Shown here: one piece after another, positions 1-8,274 of the stretch
Layout: each line of letters begins with the position of its first letter
Position numbering within the stretch: the first letter of the stretch is position 1
Assembly (NCBI GenBank): GCA_041656175.1
Contig: JBBAEA010000023.1
Coordinates: 1 to 30,986, forward strand
Source: JBBAEA01 sp041656175
Lineage (GTDB): Bacteria; Myxococcota_A; Bradymonadia; UBA4248
Length of the DNA: 30,986 bases
Direction of reading: 5' to 3'
Translations under genes and position numbers: made by a program
The notes under the pieces: generated by a model
Seen by the model: the letters and a program-made list of their open reading frames with translations, nothing else
Told to the model about the DNA's origin: nothing
Database searches by the model: none

Positions 1-2
1 GA

Positions 3-1415
3 ATCGTTTCGGGCGACGAAATGGATGCCGTGTTCAACGACTTGGGCGTGCATTACCAGCTAAACCCCGCGCGCTTAGATTCCTACGTAAAAGCGGGCTT
101 TAGGGCAGACGGCGGACTGATGCTCGGGAGCTACAAAGGCTCGATGCTCCTGCTCTTTGAAGTCGATGACGCCACCGCATTTCGGCAGTTCTGGGATACC
201 TTCATCAACGAAGAATACGGAAGGCCGCGATACCACGAAGAGAAAGTTGGGGGAGTGAACTTCGTGCAAATCAACGTACTTAAACGCGATGCATGCACGC
301 TGGCCTTGGTCGACGACCTTGTGTTTTTGTTCGCGGGTCCCGCAATGCTGCGAGGCGGCGCGGACTCCCTGCCCGTCGCCAAGGCGTATTTTGAACAAAC
401 TGCGAAAGAAACGCTAGCGGATAATCCCGAATTTGTAAAAGCGAAAAACATGCTCGGGGGGCGCCAAATTGTGATCTTCGCCTCGGCGGCGTCAGCACTA
501 AAACGCGTTGTCGGTGAACAATACACGGCGATGGTGGATAGTTTGTTTGAAAGTTTGAGCGTGGGTTTGAATTTTGAGGAATCGAGACTTGCTCTGCGAA
601 GTGTGGCTAAAACAAAGTCTGGTAGCGCTATCGATTTTAGCGCTTTTAGTGCAGCGGCCTTTGATGCAGAGCGCGCACGAAGCATATTAGCTGGAGAGCC
701 TGAATCATCGCTTAGAATTTCGTTTGATAGCGCAAAGCTCGAAGAAATGCTACTAAAGATGCTCCCAGCTACGGTAAATTCAAAATGGCAAGGCGTAAAA
801 GAGAAACTTGAGCAACGACTGCTCAACATCCGCTTGCAAAGCCAGATCCTCGACAACTTTGCGGGCAGCCTGTGGTTTAACATTTATGGACTAAACGCCG
901 AACAAATGCGCGGTGCAAAAAGCCTAAGTGATGCTTTGCCCGCAATTTCGGCGGCGCTTTTCGTTCCCTTTAGCGACCCTGAACTCAGCGATGTGTTTTT
1001 CTCGAAAGTCAACGCCCTTCGCCGACTCATCCCCCCCGAGCGACTCAACGTCGAAAACGTGGACGGCATACTCATTGCTAGCACCCCAATTTCGCCTACA
1101 CTCAAGCTCAACTTAGCCTACTACCATGGGCTACTCGCCGTATTTACAGACCTCGGGCTAGAAGAAGTTAAAAGCGCAGTGCTTGGCAGCAAAAGCCTGC
1201 AAAACAGCCAAGGCTACGAAAATCTATTAAGCACAGAAAACAACTTGGCGCTCAAGATCAGAGTGCAAAACGTCGTTCAATACCTCTCGGTGAAGTACGA
1301 AATTATCAGCGTGCAGCTCGCCACGTTCTTGGCGCCACTTCAGGAAATCGAGGCTAGCGCTAAGTTTGCGGATGGCACGCTTTCGTTGGAAGCCGAACTC
1401 AGGATAGGTGAGTAG
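3..1415 (+). CDS. Hypothetical protein, 5' partial
   Basis: The reading frame is open from base 3, and the first ATG (base 21) has no ribosome binding site, so the gene probably starts before the window. At least 470 residues are visible. The protein alternates short beta-type hydrophobic segments with charged helices, has few Cys, and no motif I recognise. The layout (a long soluble protein with repeated alpha/beta halves) recalls DUF3352-like envelope proteins, but this is only an impression. It converges with the HtrA-like gene at 1488, leaving a 72-base gap with no clear terminator. The coding call is secure; the function is unknown. Confidence 0.75.
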   Translation: MVSGDEMDAVFNDLGVHYQLNPARLDSYVKAGFRADGGLMLGSYKGSMLLLFEVDDATAFRQFWDTFINEEYGRPRYHEEKVGGVNFVQINVLKRDACTLALVDDLVFLFAGPAMLRGGADSLPVAKAYFEQTAKETLADNPEFVKAKNMLGGRQIVIFASAASALKRVVGEQYTAMVDSLFESLSVGLNFEESRLALRSVAKTKSGSAIDFSAFSAAAFDAERARSILAGEPESSLRISFDSAKLEEMLLKMLPATVNSKWQGVKEKLEQRLLNIRLQSQILDNFAGSLWFNIYGLNAEQMRGAKSLSDALPAISAALFVPFSDPELSDVFFSKVNALRRLIPPERLNVENVDGILIASTPISPTLKLNLAYYHGLLAVFTDLGLEEVKSAVLGSKSLQNSQGYENLLSTENNLALKIRVQNVVQYLSVKYEIISVQLATFLAPLQEIEASAKFADGTLSLEAELRIGE

Positions 1416-1487
1416 AGAGTAGAAATTAAAAACATTTGACTATTGCACGTCGTATATCAACGTCACAGAGACTCGTGAAAAGCGACT

Positions 1488-2213
1488 TTATAGTTTTGGG
1501 AGAGAATAGTTTTTAAATTCTAGTCTCTCTGGCGCTTCTTGTGCTGGCTTTGGCTTAAGAAACGCGTTTAACAAGTGATAGTGTACGACGTCACTCAAAT
1601 TTTGTTCGGGCTTTAAACGTACCACGAGGCCGAGACAGTGGCCTTTGGCGTTAAAAATAGGATAACCGCGATTTGCGCGTATAGAGCTTTTGGCGTACAT
1701 GCGTAAATCGCCGATGATGAAACTGGCCTGCACGACGTCGTGTTGCTGCAGCGGGAGCTTTAGCAGCGCATATGCAACGCCCGATTCGGCTTCGGCGATT
1801 TTGGCAGCGTGCAGATCATTTTGTCGTTCACTGCGTAAAAGTACGATATTGTTGGCCAAATCACTTTGTACGATTTCGGCGCTCATAAGCGTATTGTTTT
1901 GTGCAGCGATTTGAATCTTTGTGGCGTTTTGGAGCCAGTCGGCGGTGCTGATGTAGTAGCTGTGCGTGGAATCATCGTTTTGAACGACGAGCGCCGCTCC
2001 GTCGCTGCGGATTGCAGTTGTGGGCACTGGCGCTTGTACGGAGCTTGTCGCAAAAACCTGCACCACTGAATTTTCTACACTTTTTACAAAGTCATTGCGG
2101 CTTTCTTGAGTGAGAAGATAGTCCGCGGCTGTCGGTAGTTCCTGCGCGTGGGCTTTGGGCATGCATAAAATACAGAATACCGCAAAAACCATGCGGCTCA
2201 TATTGTGTTTCAT
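1488..2213 (-). CDS. Secreted HtrA-fold protein, catalytic residues apparently lost
   Basis: A signal peptide (residues 1 to about 23, ending AHA) precedes a single trypsin-like domain with the HtrA/DegP plan: a SVVQVFA strand, a GAALVV strand, ISTADWL where the family has T-x-x-H-V, DLANNIVLLR where it has DIALL, and NRGYPIFN-GHCLGLVV where it has NSGGP-G-VIGI. His, Asp and Ser of the triad therefore appear replaced by Asp, Asn and Arg. There is no PDZ domain. The start at 2213 is chosen over an upstream GTG (2222) because GGTGA lies just before it and the signal peptide follows directly. It diverges from the TPR lipoprotein gene. Probably a periplasmic non-catalytic binding or scaffold protein (inference). 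Confidence 0.7.
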   Translation of the reverse strand: MKHNMSRMVFAVFCILCMPKAHAQELPTAADYLLTQESRNDFVKSVENSVVQVFATSSVQAPVPTTAIRSDGAALVVQNDDSTHSYYISTADWLQNATKIQIAAQNNTLMSAEIVQSDLANNIVLLRSERQNDLHAAKIAEAESGVAYALLKLPLQQHDVVQASFIIGDLRMYAKSSIRANRGYPIFNAKGHCLGLVVRLKPEQNLSDVVHYHLLNAFLKPKPAQEAPERLEFKNYSLPKL

Positions 2214-2395
2214 CGTGTTCACCGAAGTTTAGTCGAGCCTCGCTCGATCCAGCCTTAAGATTAGCGTGAACTCTGTTTCTATGCAAAAACGATAGCTCGC
2301 CATGCAAGCTCGGTTTTTTGCCAAAATCTCTATTTTGTTAATGATAGGGCTAGGCTTTTGCTTAGACTAAGGCAGAGCCAATCTTTTCGCTTGCG

Positions 2396-3184
2396 ATGGG
2401 TAGGACGATGAAGAGATGCATGAAATATTCGGTAACAGCGCTGGTTTTCGCAACGCTATTGGGCGGCGTGAGCCTCGGTTGCGCATCTTCAAAAAAAGAA
2501 GAAACCGCAGTAGCTAAAGAAGCTGAGCAAGACTACGAGATGGCGGTGAATTTTTTTAACCACGGCGAAACTGCACAAGCGATTCGCTCGCTCAGCCTCG
2601 TGTTGGCCAATGATCCAGAGCACGCGAAAGCGCATCATTTGATGGGATTTTTGCGCATGGGGCGACGCCAGTACCCAGAGGCCATAGCGCACTTTAAGCG
2701 AGCTCTTGAGTCGGAACCGCAGATGCTCACTTGCAAAAACAACCTCGGCGTAGCTTACATGTACATGGAGCAGTACGAAGAAGCTGCTTTGATTTTTAAG
2801 GAGCTGTGTAAGTCGCCCTTATACACAAGCCCGTGGCTAGCTTACGCAAACCTTGGTTGGGCTTACTACAAGCTTGGTTTAGTAGACGACGGGATCCAAG
2901 AAACCGAAATGGCACTTTTCTTAAATCCCAAAATGTGTCTAGCCTCTAACAACCTAGGGCTGATGTACGCGAGCTTAAAACGCGATAGTGACGCGCAAAA
3001 ATATTTACAAGAAGCGATTGCGGGTTGCGCCAACTACGCCGAGCCGCACCTACACTTGGGTCTAATCATGGCAAACCGCGGTGATTATGGCGCTGCTGCA
3101 GCACACTTCAATCGCTGCTCTGAACTCAGCCCAAAATCCGACCTTGGGCAGCGCTGTCGAAGCAACATCGAAGCCATACGCTAG
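2396..3184 (+). CDS. TPR-repeat lipoprotein, PilF/PilW/Tgl-like
   Basis: A lipoprotein signal (hydrophobic segment, then SLGC) is followed by about five tetratricopeptide repeats filling the rest of the 262 residues, with repeat signatures such as NNLGVAY, ANLGWAYY, NNLGLMY and HLGLIMA. The size and architecture match the pilotin lipoproteins (PilF, PilW, Myxococcus Tgl) that help assemble the type IV pilus secretin in the outer membrane. No other pilus gene is in view, so a general TPR lipoprotein is possible. In-frame ATGs at 2396, 2408 and 2420 all leave a usable signal peptide, and the ribosome site does not decide between them. The 3' end faces a structured repeat at 3302. Confidence 0.85.
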   Translation: MGRTMKRCMKYSVTALVFATLLGGVSLGCASSKKEETAVAKEAEQDYEMAVNFFNHGETAQAIRSLSLVLANDPEHAKAHHLMGFLRMGRRQYPEAIAHFKRALESEPQMLTCKNNLGVAYMYMEQYEEAALIFKELCKSPLYTSPWLAYANLGWAYYKLGLVDDGIQETEMALFLNPKMCLASNNLGLMYASLKRDSDAQKYLQEAIAGCANYAEPHLHLGLIMANRGDYGAAAAHFNRCSELSPKSDLGQRCRSNIEAIR

Positions 3185-3301
3185 ATGGGATTTTGGCGAA
3201 GGGTGTGCCTCGAAAGCGAACGCCAGCGATTACAGCGCGCCGTCCATTTCATTTCACTTAAGGAAGCTCTGATTATTTGGGGCTTTCGCTCTTGAAACCC
3301 T

Positions 3302-3425
3302 TTTTTCTTTGCAATTTTGGCATGTTTCGTCGTCGGCGGCGTCGTTTGGCGCGGTCACGACCTTGAGGTCGTTCCTTTGCCGCACTCCTAGCCTCCTAGA
3401 ACTAGGCTCAAAATTGCAAAGAAAA
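3302..3425 (+). repeat. Palindromic intergenic element, family K, copy 1
   Basis: The ends form a 17-bp inverted repeat (TTTTCTTTGCAATTTTG at 3303-3319 and its complement at 3409-3425). Inside is a small hairpin, ACGACCTTGAGGTCGT (3357-3372). A second copy lies inverted at 13637-13759. In that copy the outer stem reads GCCATTTTG/CAAAATGGC instead of GCAATTTTG/CAAAATTGC, so an A:T pair is replaced by C:G with pairing kept. This copy sits between two convergent genes and is the main content of the 319-base gap 3185-3503. It could be a bidirectional terminator, a MITE-like element or a structured RNA. Confidence 0.8.
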
Positions 3426-3503
3426 GCGTATTTTTGTTTTCTTTTTATAAGAACTTTGTGCTTCACTGGAATCAAGCCTGTTTTCCGATCCGTGCAAAGG
3501 TCT

Positions 3504-4829
3504 CTAAATCTTCTTCAAGATCTTGCTCAGTTTTTTGTCGAAGTCGTCGACCTGTAAAAGCGCCTTAAGCTCATCAACTTTCGCTTGGGAAATGGGTTTT
3601 TTGGCTTTTACGTTATGAAAGATCTCGACATCGACGGCGTCAACTATCTTTGTTTCACTTGGATTACTGCTAGCTAATCGCTCTAGAACGCTTATGGCTA
3701 AGGCGCGCCATAAGAACAATTCTTCTGCGGGTCGTAGTTTTTTACTCTCTAGGCGAGTGTAGAGTGTTGCGTTCTTCTCAAAGTGTTTTTTACTTTGATC
3801 GCCGGCGATAACTTCGATGGCCTTTTGTAGATACTCCAAGCCTATGTCCTCGCTGGGATTATCGATTTTAAAAGCGTTGTTTTTGCACTGTTCCTCACAA
3901 CTGTCCTTCCTTTCCTCGAATTCCTCCACTCTATTGTCGTAAGGGCCAGGGTCGCAGGGATCGCTCTCTTGGAGCACAAAGCAAACAGCTTCGCAGTTTT
4001 CCTTCGTGACGGCGTCGAAATCCTTAAGGCGCGCCGACAAGTTACAGCGTTTTGATTCGTCTAGGTAATATTTGTTAAAGCTACAGTAAGACCCGTTAGT
4101 ATTTTGCTCCTTGTCGGGGTAGGTATAATTCAGCGCTTCTAAATGCATGAGTGCGTAGGCTAAGGCGAAAGTGCCTTTTTCACCCGTTAAACTTCTGTCC
4201 GCGGCACGCTTGAGTAACTCGTCTTGGTCAAAGGAGCTGGCTGCTATGGAATCGCCAGCCAACCACTTGGCTTTGGCAAGCATCCAAGACAGTCGTCCGC
4301 TAGGATCCGCTTCGATGGCTTCTGAAACGAGGCTCGCCGCGTATTCTTTGTCGAGTACGCTTTTATCGCTGAGAACGTCAACGACGAAATCTGCGCCATA
4401 TTTGCCATTTGACTCATTTTTAATGGCTCTTTCTAGAGTTTGCTGAATATTATCCTTCTTTAGCTCTGATTTTTGCAACATTGCGATAAGCATGCGCCAG
4501 CGCAGTTTGGGGAAGAATTTATTGGCATTTGCCCAGCGAAAATATTTGTCTGTGCCACTGATACCTGAGTCAAGGGCAATATCGGCAACAGCCATAAGTA
4601 ACTCAGGCTCAGTGTCTTCATCGAAGGTTTTCAATAGATCATCCACCAAAGTGTAAAGTGCATCTGGCTTTCTGGGAAGAAGAATCGCGGCAATCTCGTT
4701 TAAAATGGGGACATCATCCGCTGAAACAAGCGAGGACATGCGCTCCATGTATGACTCGGCTTTAGCGTCTACATCTATGTAGGTTATGGATATATCGTCT
4801 TTATTTTTATATGGGTAGCTTTTAGCCAT
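3504..4829 (-). CDS. Hypothetical protein, second gene of a lipoprotein operon
   Basis: A 441-residue protein without signal peptide or membrane segment. It is mainly alpha-helical, with helix pairs that look like degenerate TPR/HEAT-type repeats (for example residues 60-230), then a Cys-rich insert around residues 255-320 (pattern C-x3-C and further Cys), then helices to a Lys-rich end. I do not recognise a family. Its ATG overlaps the end of the upstream lipoprotein gene by eight bases, so the two are probably translationally coupled and act together. The lack of an export signal in a Cys-rich partner of a lipoprotein is odd. No terminator with a T-run is seen before the element at 3302. 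Confidence 0.75.
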   Translation of the reverse strand: MAKSYPYKNKDDISITYIDVDAKAESYMERMSSLVSADDVPILNEIAAILLPRKPDALYTLVDDLLKTFDEDTEPELLMAVADIALDSGISGTDKYFRWANANKFFPKLRWRMLIAMLQKSELKKDNIQQTLERAIKNESNGKYGADFVVDVLSDKSVLDKEYAASLVSEAIEADPSGRLSWMLAKAKWLAGDSIAASSFDQDELLKRAADRSLTGEKGTFALAYALMHLEALNYTYPDKEQNTNGSYCSFNKYYLDESKRCNLSARLKDFDAVTKENCEAVCFVLQESDPCDPGPYDNRVEEFEERKDSCEEQCKNNAFKIDNPSEDIGLEYLQKAIEVIAGDQSKKHFEKNATLYTRLESKKLRPAEELFLWRALAISVLERLASSNPSETKIVDAVDVEIFHNVKAKKPISQAKVDELKALLQVDDFDKKLSKILKKI

Positions 4830-5466
4830 CAGTGAGTTTTTTGAGAAAAGCGCTAGCTACGGCCTGCGATTTTGTATCTTTGTAGAACAGAGCGATTGCG
4901 TCTTTCGTAAGAGGAGCGCCGTCTTGCGCTTTTTGACGCAGTTGAGCGATCATCTCCGTATAATAATTGTTTGAGCTAGCATCTAAGGCGCCGAAAGCAT
5001 CGATGTGCTCTGGCTTTAAACGCTTTTTGTGCGCATCGCTTAGCAGCCCTAAATCGTGGAGCTGACCTAGCGCGTATAATGCGCCAAGGTCGTTGTTATC
5101 GATCTTGGCAAAAAACGCGTCCCAATCCTCTGAACTCGGTTTTGTAAACCCCTGCCACTCTGTGGCTAGTCGTCCATAGTTGAGCCTGGGAATATACATC
5201 TCATCTGCCTCCACAGCGCTGTCTGCTTCTTGCACAGATCCACTCGGAGTAGGCGTGCCCTCAGTTTGCGCATCTGTGCTCGGAGTAGGCGTGCCATCAG
5301 CTTGCGCCGCTATAACGCCATCTGCCGCCACTTCGTCGGCGCTTCGCGCCTCTTGGCTAGCGGCGCTATGGGCCTCTACATCTTGCGATGGCGCACTATC
5401 GTCTTTGGCCTTGCAAGCCAAAACGATGAAAGCAAAACAAAAAACAACTACGAAAAAGCGTTTCAT
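4822..5466 (-). CDS. Hypothetical lipoprotein with Ala/Ser/Asp-rich linker
   Basis: The start at 5466 is chosen because GGGAG lies six bases upstream and the signal peptide (MKRFFVVV...FIVLAC) begins there; a GTG at 5520 opens the same frame without a site. Cys18 would be lipidated. Residues about 20-85 form a low-complexity linker with a duplicated GTPTPS unit. A globular helical region with a Sel1/TPR-like look (DLGALYALGQLHDLG) follows to residue 214. First gene of a two-gene operon with 3504-4829. Likely an outer-membrane or periplasmic lipoprotein; role unknown. Confidence 0.75.
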   Translation of the reverse strand: MKRFFVVVFCFAFIVLACKAKDDSAPSQDVEAHSAASQEARSADEVAADGVIAAQADGTPTPSTDAQTEGTPTPSGSVQEADSAVEADEMYIPRLNYGRLATEWQGFTKPSSEDWDAFFAKIDNNDLGALYALGQLHDLGLLSDAHKKRLKPEHIDAFGALDASSNNYYTEMIAQLRQKAQDGAPLTKDAIALFYKDTKSQAVASAFLKKLTDG

Positions 5467-5666
5467 AGGGACTCCCAATTTGCTGTATTCCCCAGTGTTA
5501 TTCCAAAACATCTTCAACACCGATAAGAACTGTAACAGCGAAGTTACACGGTGTCACTGACACGGCAATGCGTTTTTAACGAAGGTTGAGCGCTCTCACC
5601 GAATTTTTGCCAATCTTCTACTAAAAGGCAAAATTTAACTCAGCTCGCATACTTGCCCTGATCGCA

Positions 5667-5693
5667 AAAAAGCCACGCGATGCGTGGCTTTTT
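5667..5693 (-). terminator. Rho-independent terminator of the baseplate operon
   Basis: A 12-bp perfect stem (arms 5667-5678 and 5682-5693, core GCCACGC/GCGTGGC) with a 3-base loop is flanked by A-runs on the left and T-runs on the right, so it can work on both strands. It lies just after the end of the injection-system operon (last stop at 5717) on the minus strand. Confidence 0.85.
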
Positions 5694-5716
5694 CGCTAAT
5701 TTTTCGCTCTTTTTAC

Positions 5717-7267
5717 TTATAGCGCTTGATAGAACCAGTAGCGGAACATGTTGATATCGCGTTCCGCGTTGAGCGCCTTTTGCTTAATCACGAGTACCTC
5801 GCTGGTCACAAACTCGGCGGGGACGAAGAACGGCCAGTTTCTCCAGCGGAAGCGCTTGTCGGAGCCTGGGCACTGCGAAATTCCAACACGTACGTCGTTG
5901 ACATAGTATTCGATCTCGAAGTCACCACGTGCATAGTCCATACGACGCAATATCATAATTGGGCGATTGGGCGTGACGTTGTGCACTTCATAACTGGCAT
6001 AACCGCCTTCATGCGCCAAACCGACGTCCTCGACGACTACCCCGTCTGGATAGCGAATGCGTTGTCGCGTACGCCACGAGTCGCGGGAATCAACGACTTG
6101 GAATGCGTGTGCGTCTTCGCTCTCTTTATTGAGTATGTCTATGGAGTCGACTATGGACCACTCTTGTCCATCAATAGTCACGGTATCTGGCATCTCACCG
6201 CTCCACTCCTTCATGCGTACCCACTCATTAGATAGCGCTGGTTCATCGCCTTCTTCAAGTACAGTAGGCGTACTTTGCTCGCCGACAAGCCCGAATAGAG
6301 GTAGGTTGCATTTTTCTTGTACAGAGATGATCTGCTCTAGACTGTCAAAGTTGATGTTGCCGCTCTCATCAACGCTCAACGCCTTGTCATCGAGAAGATC
6401 GCGGAAGACCTCGACGGAGTGCTTGAACTGTCCGAAATCCTTCATCGCCTTAAGCGAAGGTTTGGTTGCCTCAATTTCGTCGATCGTATCCCACTGAAGA
6501 TCGCCAAGGTTTGAAAGCAAGGCGAAGACGTTTTGTGGTCCGATGCTACCTGACTCTAAGAGCATGTCTACGGTCATGAGGCCAAGCGCAACGGCGTTTG
6601 CACTGAGCACTTTTTTGTCGCGCGCCAAGCCGTAGTACATATCACGCTGTTCGTGTAGCAACTTTCTGAGCCGATTGAGTAGTTCCATGGGTATGTAGCC
6701 GCCAATTACACCAGCGCGCGGTACAAAGCGCAGATCGATTTCATTGGGAGCTGGATCGAGCGGATCTTTGGCATCAGTAATTTTTTTGGCATCCTCCGTG
6801 AGGTAGACGCGCGCGATTTCGACTTCATTGCGAACATCAGGTTCGGTAATGATCATTTCGACCGCTGCTTTCTCAAGTATGCGCCTGTGGCCCTTAAAAT
6901 CGAGATTCTCTTTGTACGCGATAAAATCCGTGTATTCCTCAACGTATTTAACCACAAAATACACCGTTAGAGGCAGTTTAAAATCGGATTTATTTACCGT
7001 TTTAATCTCGGTTTCCCAGAGCAATATGTCATTGCCAGTACCGTCTATGGCATAACCAGGTGAAACTTCCACCGACATATCAGCCCTACCACGTGCGCGC
7101 ACGACGAGCTCCTGGCGATAACCAGGGACTACACCTGCTCCGTGGAAACACCGATTGTGCAGTTTGCGCTTTTCGACGTGGTAGCGCTCAGCATCGTTCC
7201 AATCCTTTGTGGTTGTCACGAAGCCCTTGAAAAAATTAATGCGCTTGAATCCTTGGTCTTCAGACAT
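5717..7267 (-). CDS. Probable tail fibre or receptor-binding protein of the injection system
   Basis: Last gene of the baseplate operon, 516 residues. The start at 7267 (ATG) has GGAG five bases upstream; a TTG at 7282 extends the frame without benefit. The N-terminal part (about 1-150: FKRINFFKGF, DWNDAERYHVEKRKLHNR, GAGVVPGY, VSPGYAIDGTGNDI) is the pattern I associate with proteins encoded after tail protein I in extracellular contractile injection loci. A helical middle (200-310) follows. The last 170 residues look like a beta-sandwich (RPIMILRRMDYARGDFEIEYYVND...MFRYWFYQ), a fold type often used for carbohydrate binding. Attachment to the baseplate by the N-terminus and target binding by the C-terminus is inference. 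Confidence 0.65.
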   Translation of the reverse strand: MSEDQGFKRINFFKGFVTTTKDWNDAERYHVEKRKLHNRCFHGAGVVPGYRQELVVRARGRADMSVEVSPGYAIDGTGNDILLWETEIKTVNKSDFKLPLTVYFVVKYVEEYTDFIAYKENLDFKGHRRILEKAAVEMIITEPDVRNEVEIARVYLTEDAKKITDAKDPLDPAPNEIDLRFVPRAGVIGGYIPMELLNRLRKLLHEQRDMYYGLARDKKVLSANAVALGLMTVDMLLESGSIGPQNVFALLSNLGDLQWDTIDEIEATKPSLKAMKDFGQFKHSVEVFRDLLDDKALSVDESGNINFDSLEQIISVQEKCNLPLFGLVGEQSTPTVLEEGDEPALSNEWVRMKEWSGEMPDTVTIDGQEWSIVDSIDILNKESEDAHAFQVVDSRDSWRTRQRIRYPDGVVVEDVGLAHEGGYASYEVHNVTPNRPIMILRRMDYARGDFEIEYYVNDVRVGISQCPGSDKRFRWRNWPFFVPAEFVTSEVLVIKQKALNAERDINMFRYWFYQAL

Positions 7268-7354
7268 TGTCTCTCCACTCAATCAAAAAAGTAGCAGCAC
7301 TTTGTAGGCCAAATGCTGACATGGTTAAACTAAAACATGGGGGCAAAAATATCA

Positions 7355-8248
7355 TTAATCCTCACCAGGCAGGCGTTGTACCTCGGTCTCCCCGAGTTGG
7401 ACGATCTCCTCGCCGGAGCCAATGACGTAGCCATCCTCTTCGTCGGCGACGGTGAGTTGGAATTCGCTGAGCGCGACACGTTTACCCTTGAAGCGTAAAT
7501 AATACATAGTGTGGGCTGGCTTCTCAGAGCGAATAATGTCGTGGATCTTGATGATTTGCTGCTCTTCGACTTTGTCGGGATCGAGGGGAATCTCTACGAT
7601 AAAGCAGTGCGATAAGTTCACGACGGGAAAGATGATGGAATCGATATCCATAGTCGAGTGTACCTCGATTTGGAATCCGTTAAAGGGCCATGTATTTTCG
7701 ACAATTTCAGGCTCAACGCCGACAAAGATCGACAAAAATAGCTGCAATCCCTTAACGGTTCCGCGGATCCTGTAGTAGTCTACGGCTTTGCGAAGCAAAT
7801 AGCGCTTCTTCTCCTCAGGCCAGTTCTCATCAAGTACGAACGCAACCCAAGACGCAAGCCATGGCAAAAAGTCCGCAGGCGTGTCGTAGGGTCTAAATAA
7901 CATGGGAATATTTGTGATCTTCTCCTGTAGATCGTCATAGATCTCCCTAAAGATCCACAAAAAGTCGCGTATATAGGTGTTTCCTTGGTAAACAGCAGTT
8001 CTGTACAGCCCCGGCAAATACTCACACAACGAACGCTGCGACACTTTGACCTGCACTATGGTGCTGGCGTCAACAACCATACCCTTACTAGGTTCTTGAG
8101 CAATGACCGTGAACGGCTCCTCGTAGCTCTCCTCATAAACGATCTCCGGCTTGGGGAAGCCCAAGAGTTCTAGGTATATAGCAGCATTCTTTACCTTTAA
8201 ACCCTCTAGGTCTGGAACACTTAATTTACGCCTGATCTGGTTTCGCAT
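7355..8248 (-). CDS. Tail protein I-like baseplate protein with N-terminal PASTA domain
   Basis: Residues about 10-71 match a PASTA domain: a VPDLEGL start, one helix, then VIAQEPSKGMVV and VQVKVS strands. Residues about 74-255 match the tail protein I family of P2-like phages and contractile injection systems (YLPGLYR, FLRDFL-like segment, PADFLPWLASWVAF, KRYLLRKAVDYYRIRGTVKGLQLFLSIFVG, then EKPAHTMYYL). This protein links baseplate wedge and fibre. A good GAGGA site precedes the ATG at 8248. It sits 26 bases after the J-like gene and 87 bases before the fibre-like gene. PASTA domains usually bind peptidoglycan, which would put a cell-wall binder on the tip of the machine. Confidence 0.88.
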   Translation of the reverse strand: MRNQIRRKLSVPDLEGLKVKNAAIYLELLGFPKPEIVYEESYEEPFTVIAQEPSKGMVVDASTIVQVKVSQRSLCEYLPGLYRTAVYQGNTYIRDFLWIFREIYDDLQEKITNIPMLFRPYDTPADFLPWLASWVAFVLDENWPEEKKRYLLRKAVDYYRIRGTVKGLQLFLSIFVGVEPEIVENTWPFNGFQIEVHSTMDIDSIIFPVVNLSHCFIVEIPLDPDKVEEQQIIKIHDIIRSEKPAHTMYYLRFKGKRVALSEFQLTVADEEDGYVIGSGEEIVQLGETEVQRLPGED

Positions 8249-8274
8249 CGCGCTTCCTCATCCAAAACTAGAGA

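Noticed and set aside
131..883. Minus-strand open frame of 250 codons inside the first gene
   Set aside because: Ser-rich shadow of the plus-strand gene; no ribosome site and no domain.
3489..3505. 13-base match GCAAAGGTCTCTA shared with 28717-28730
   Set aside because: Too short and flanks do not match; chance or minor repeat.
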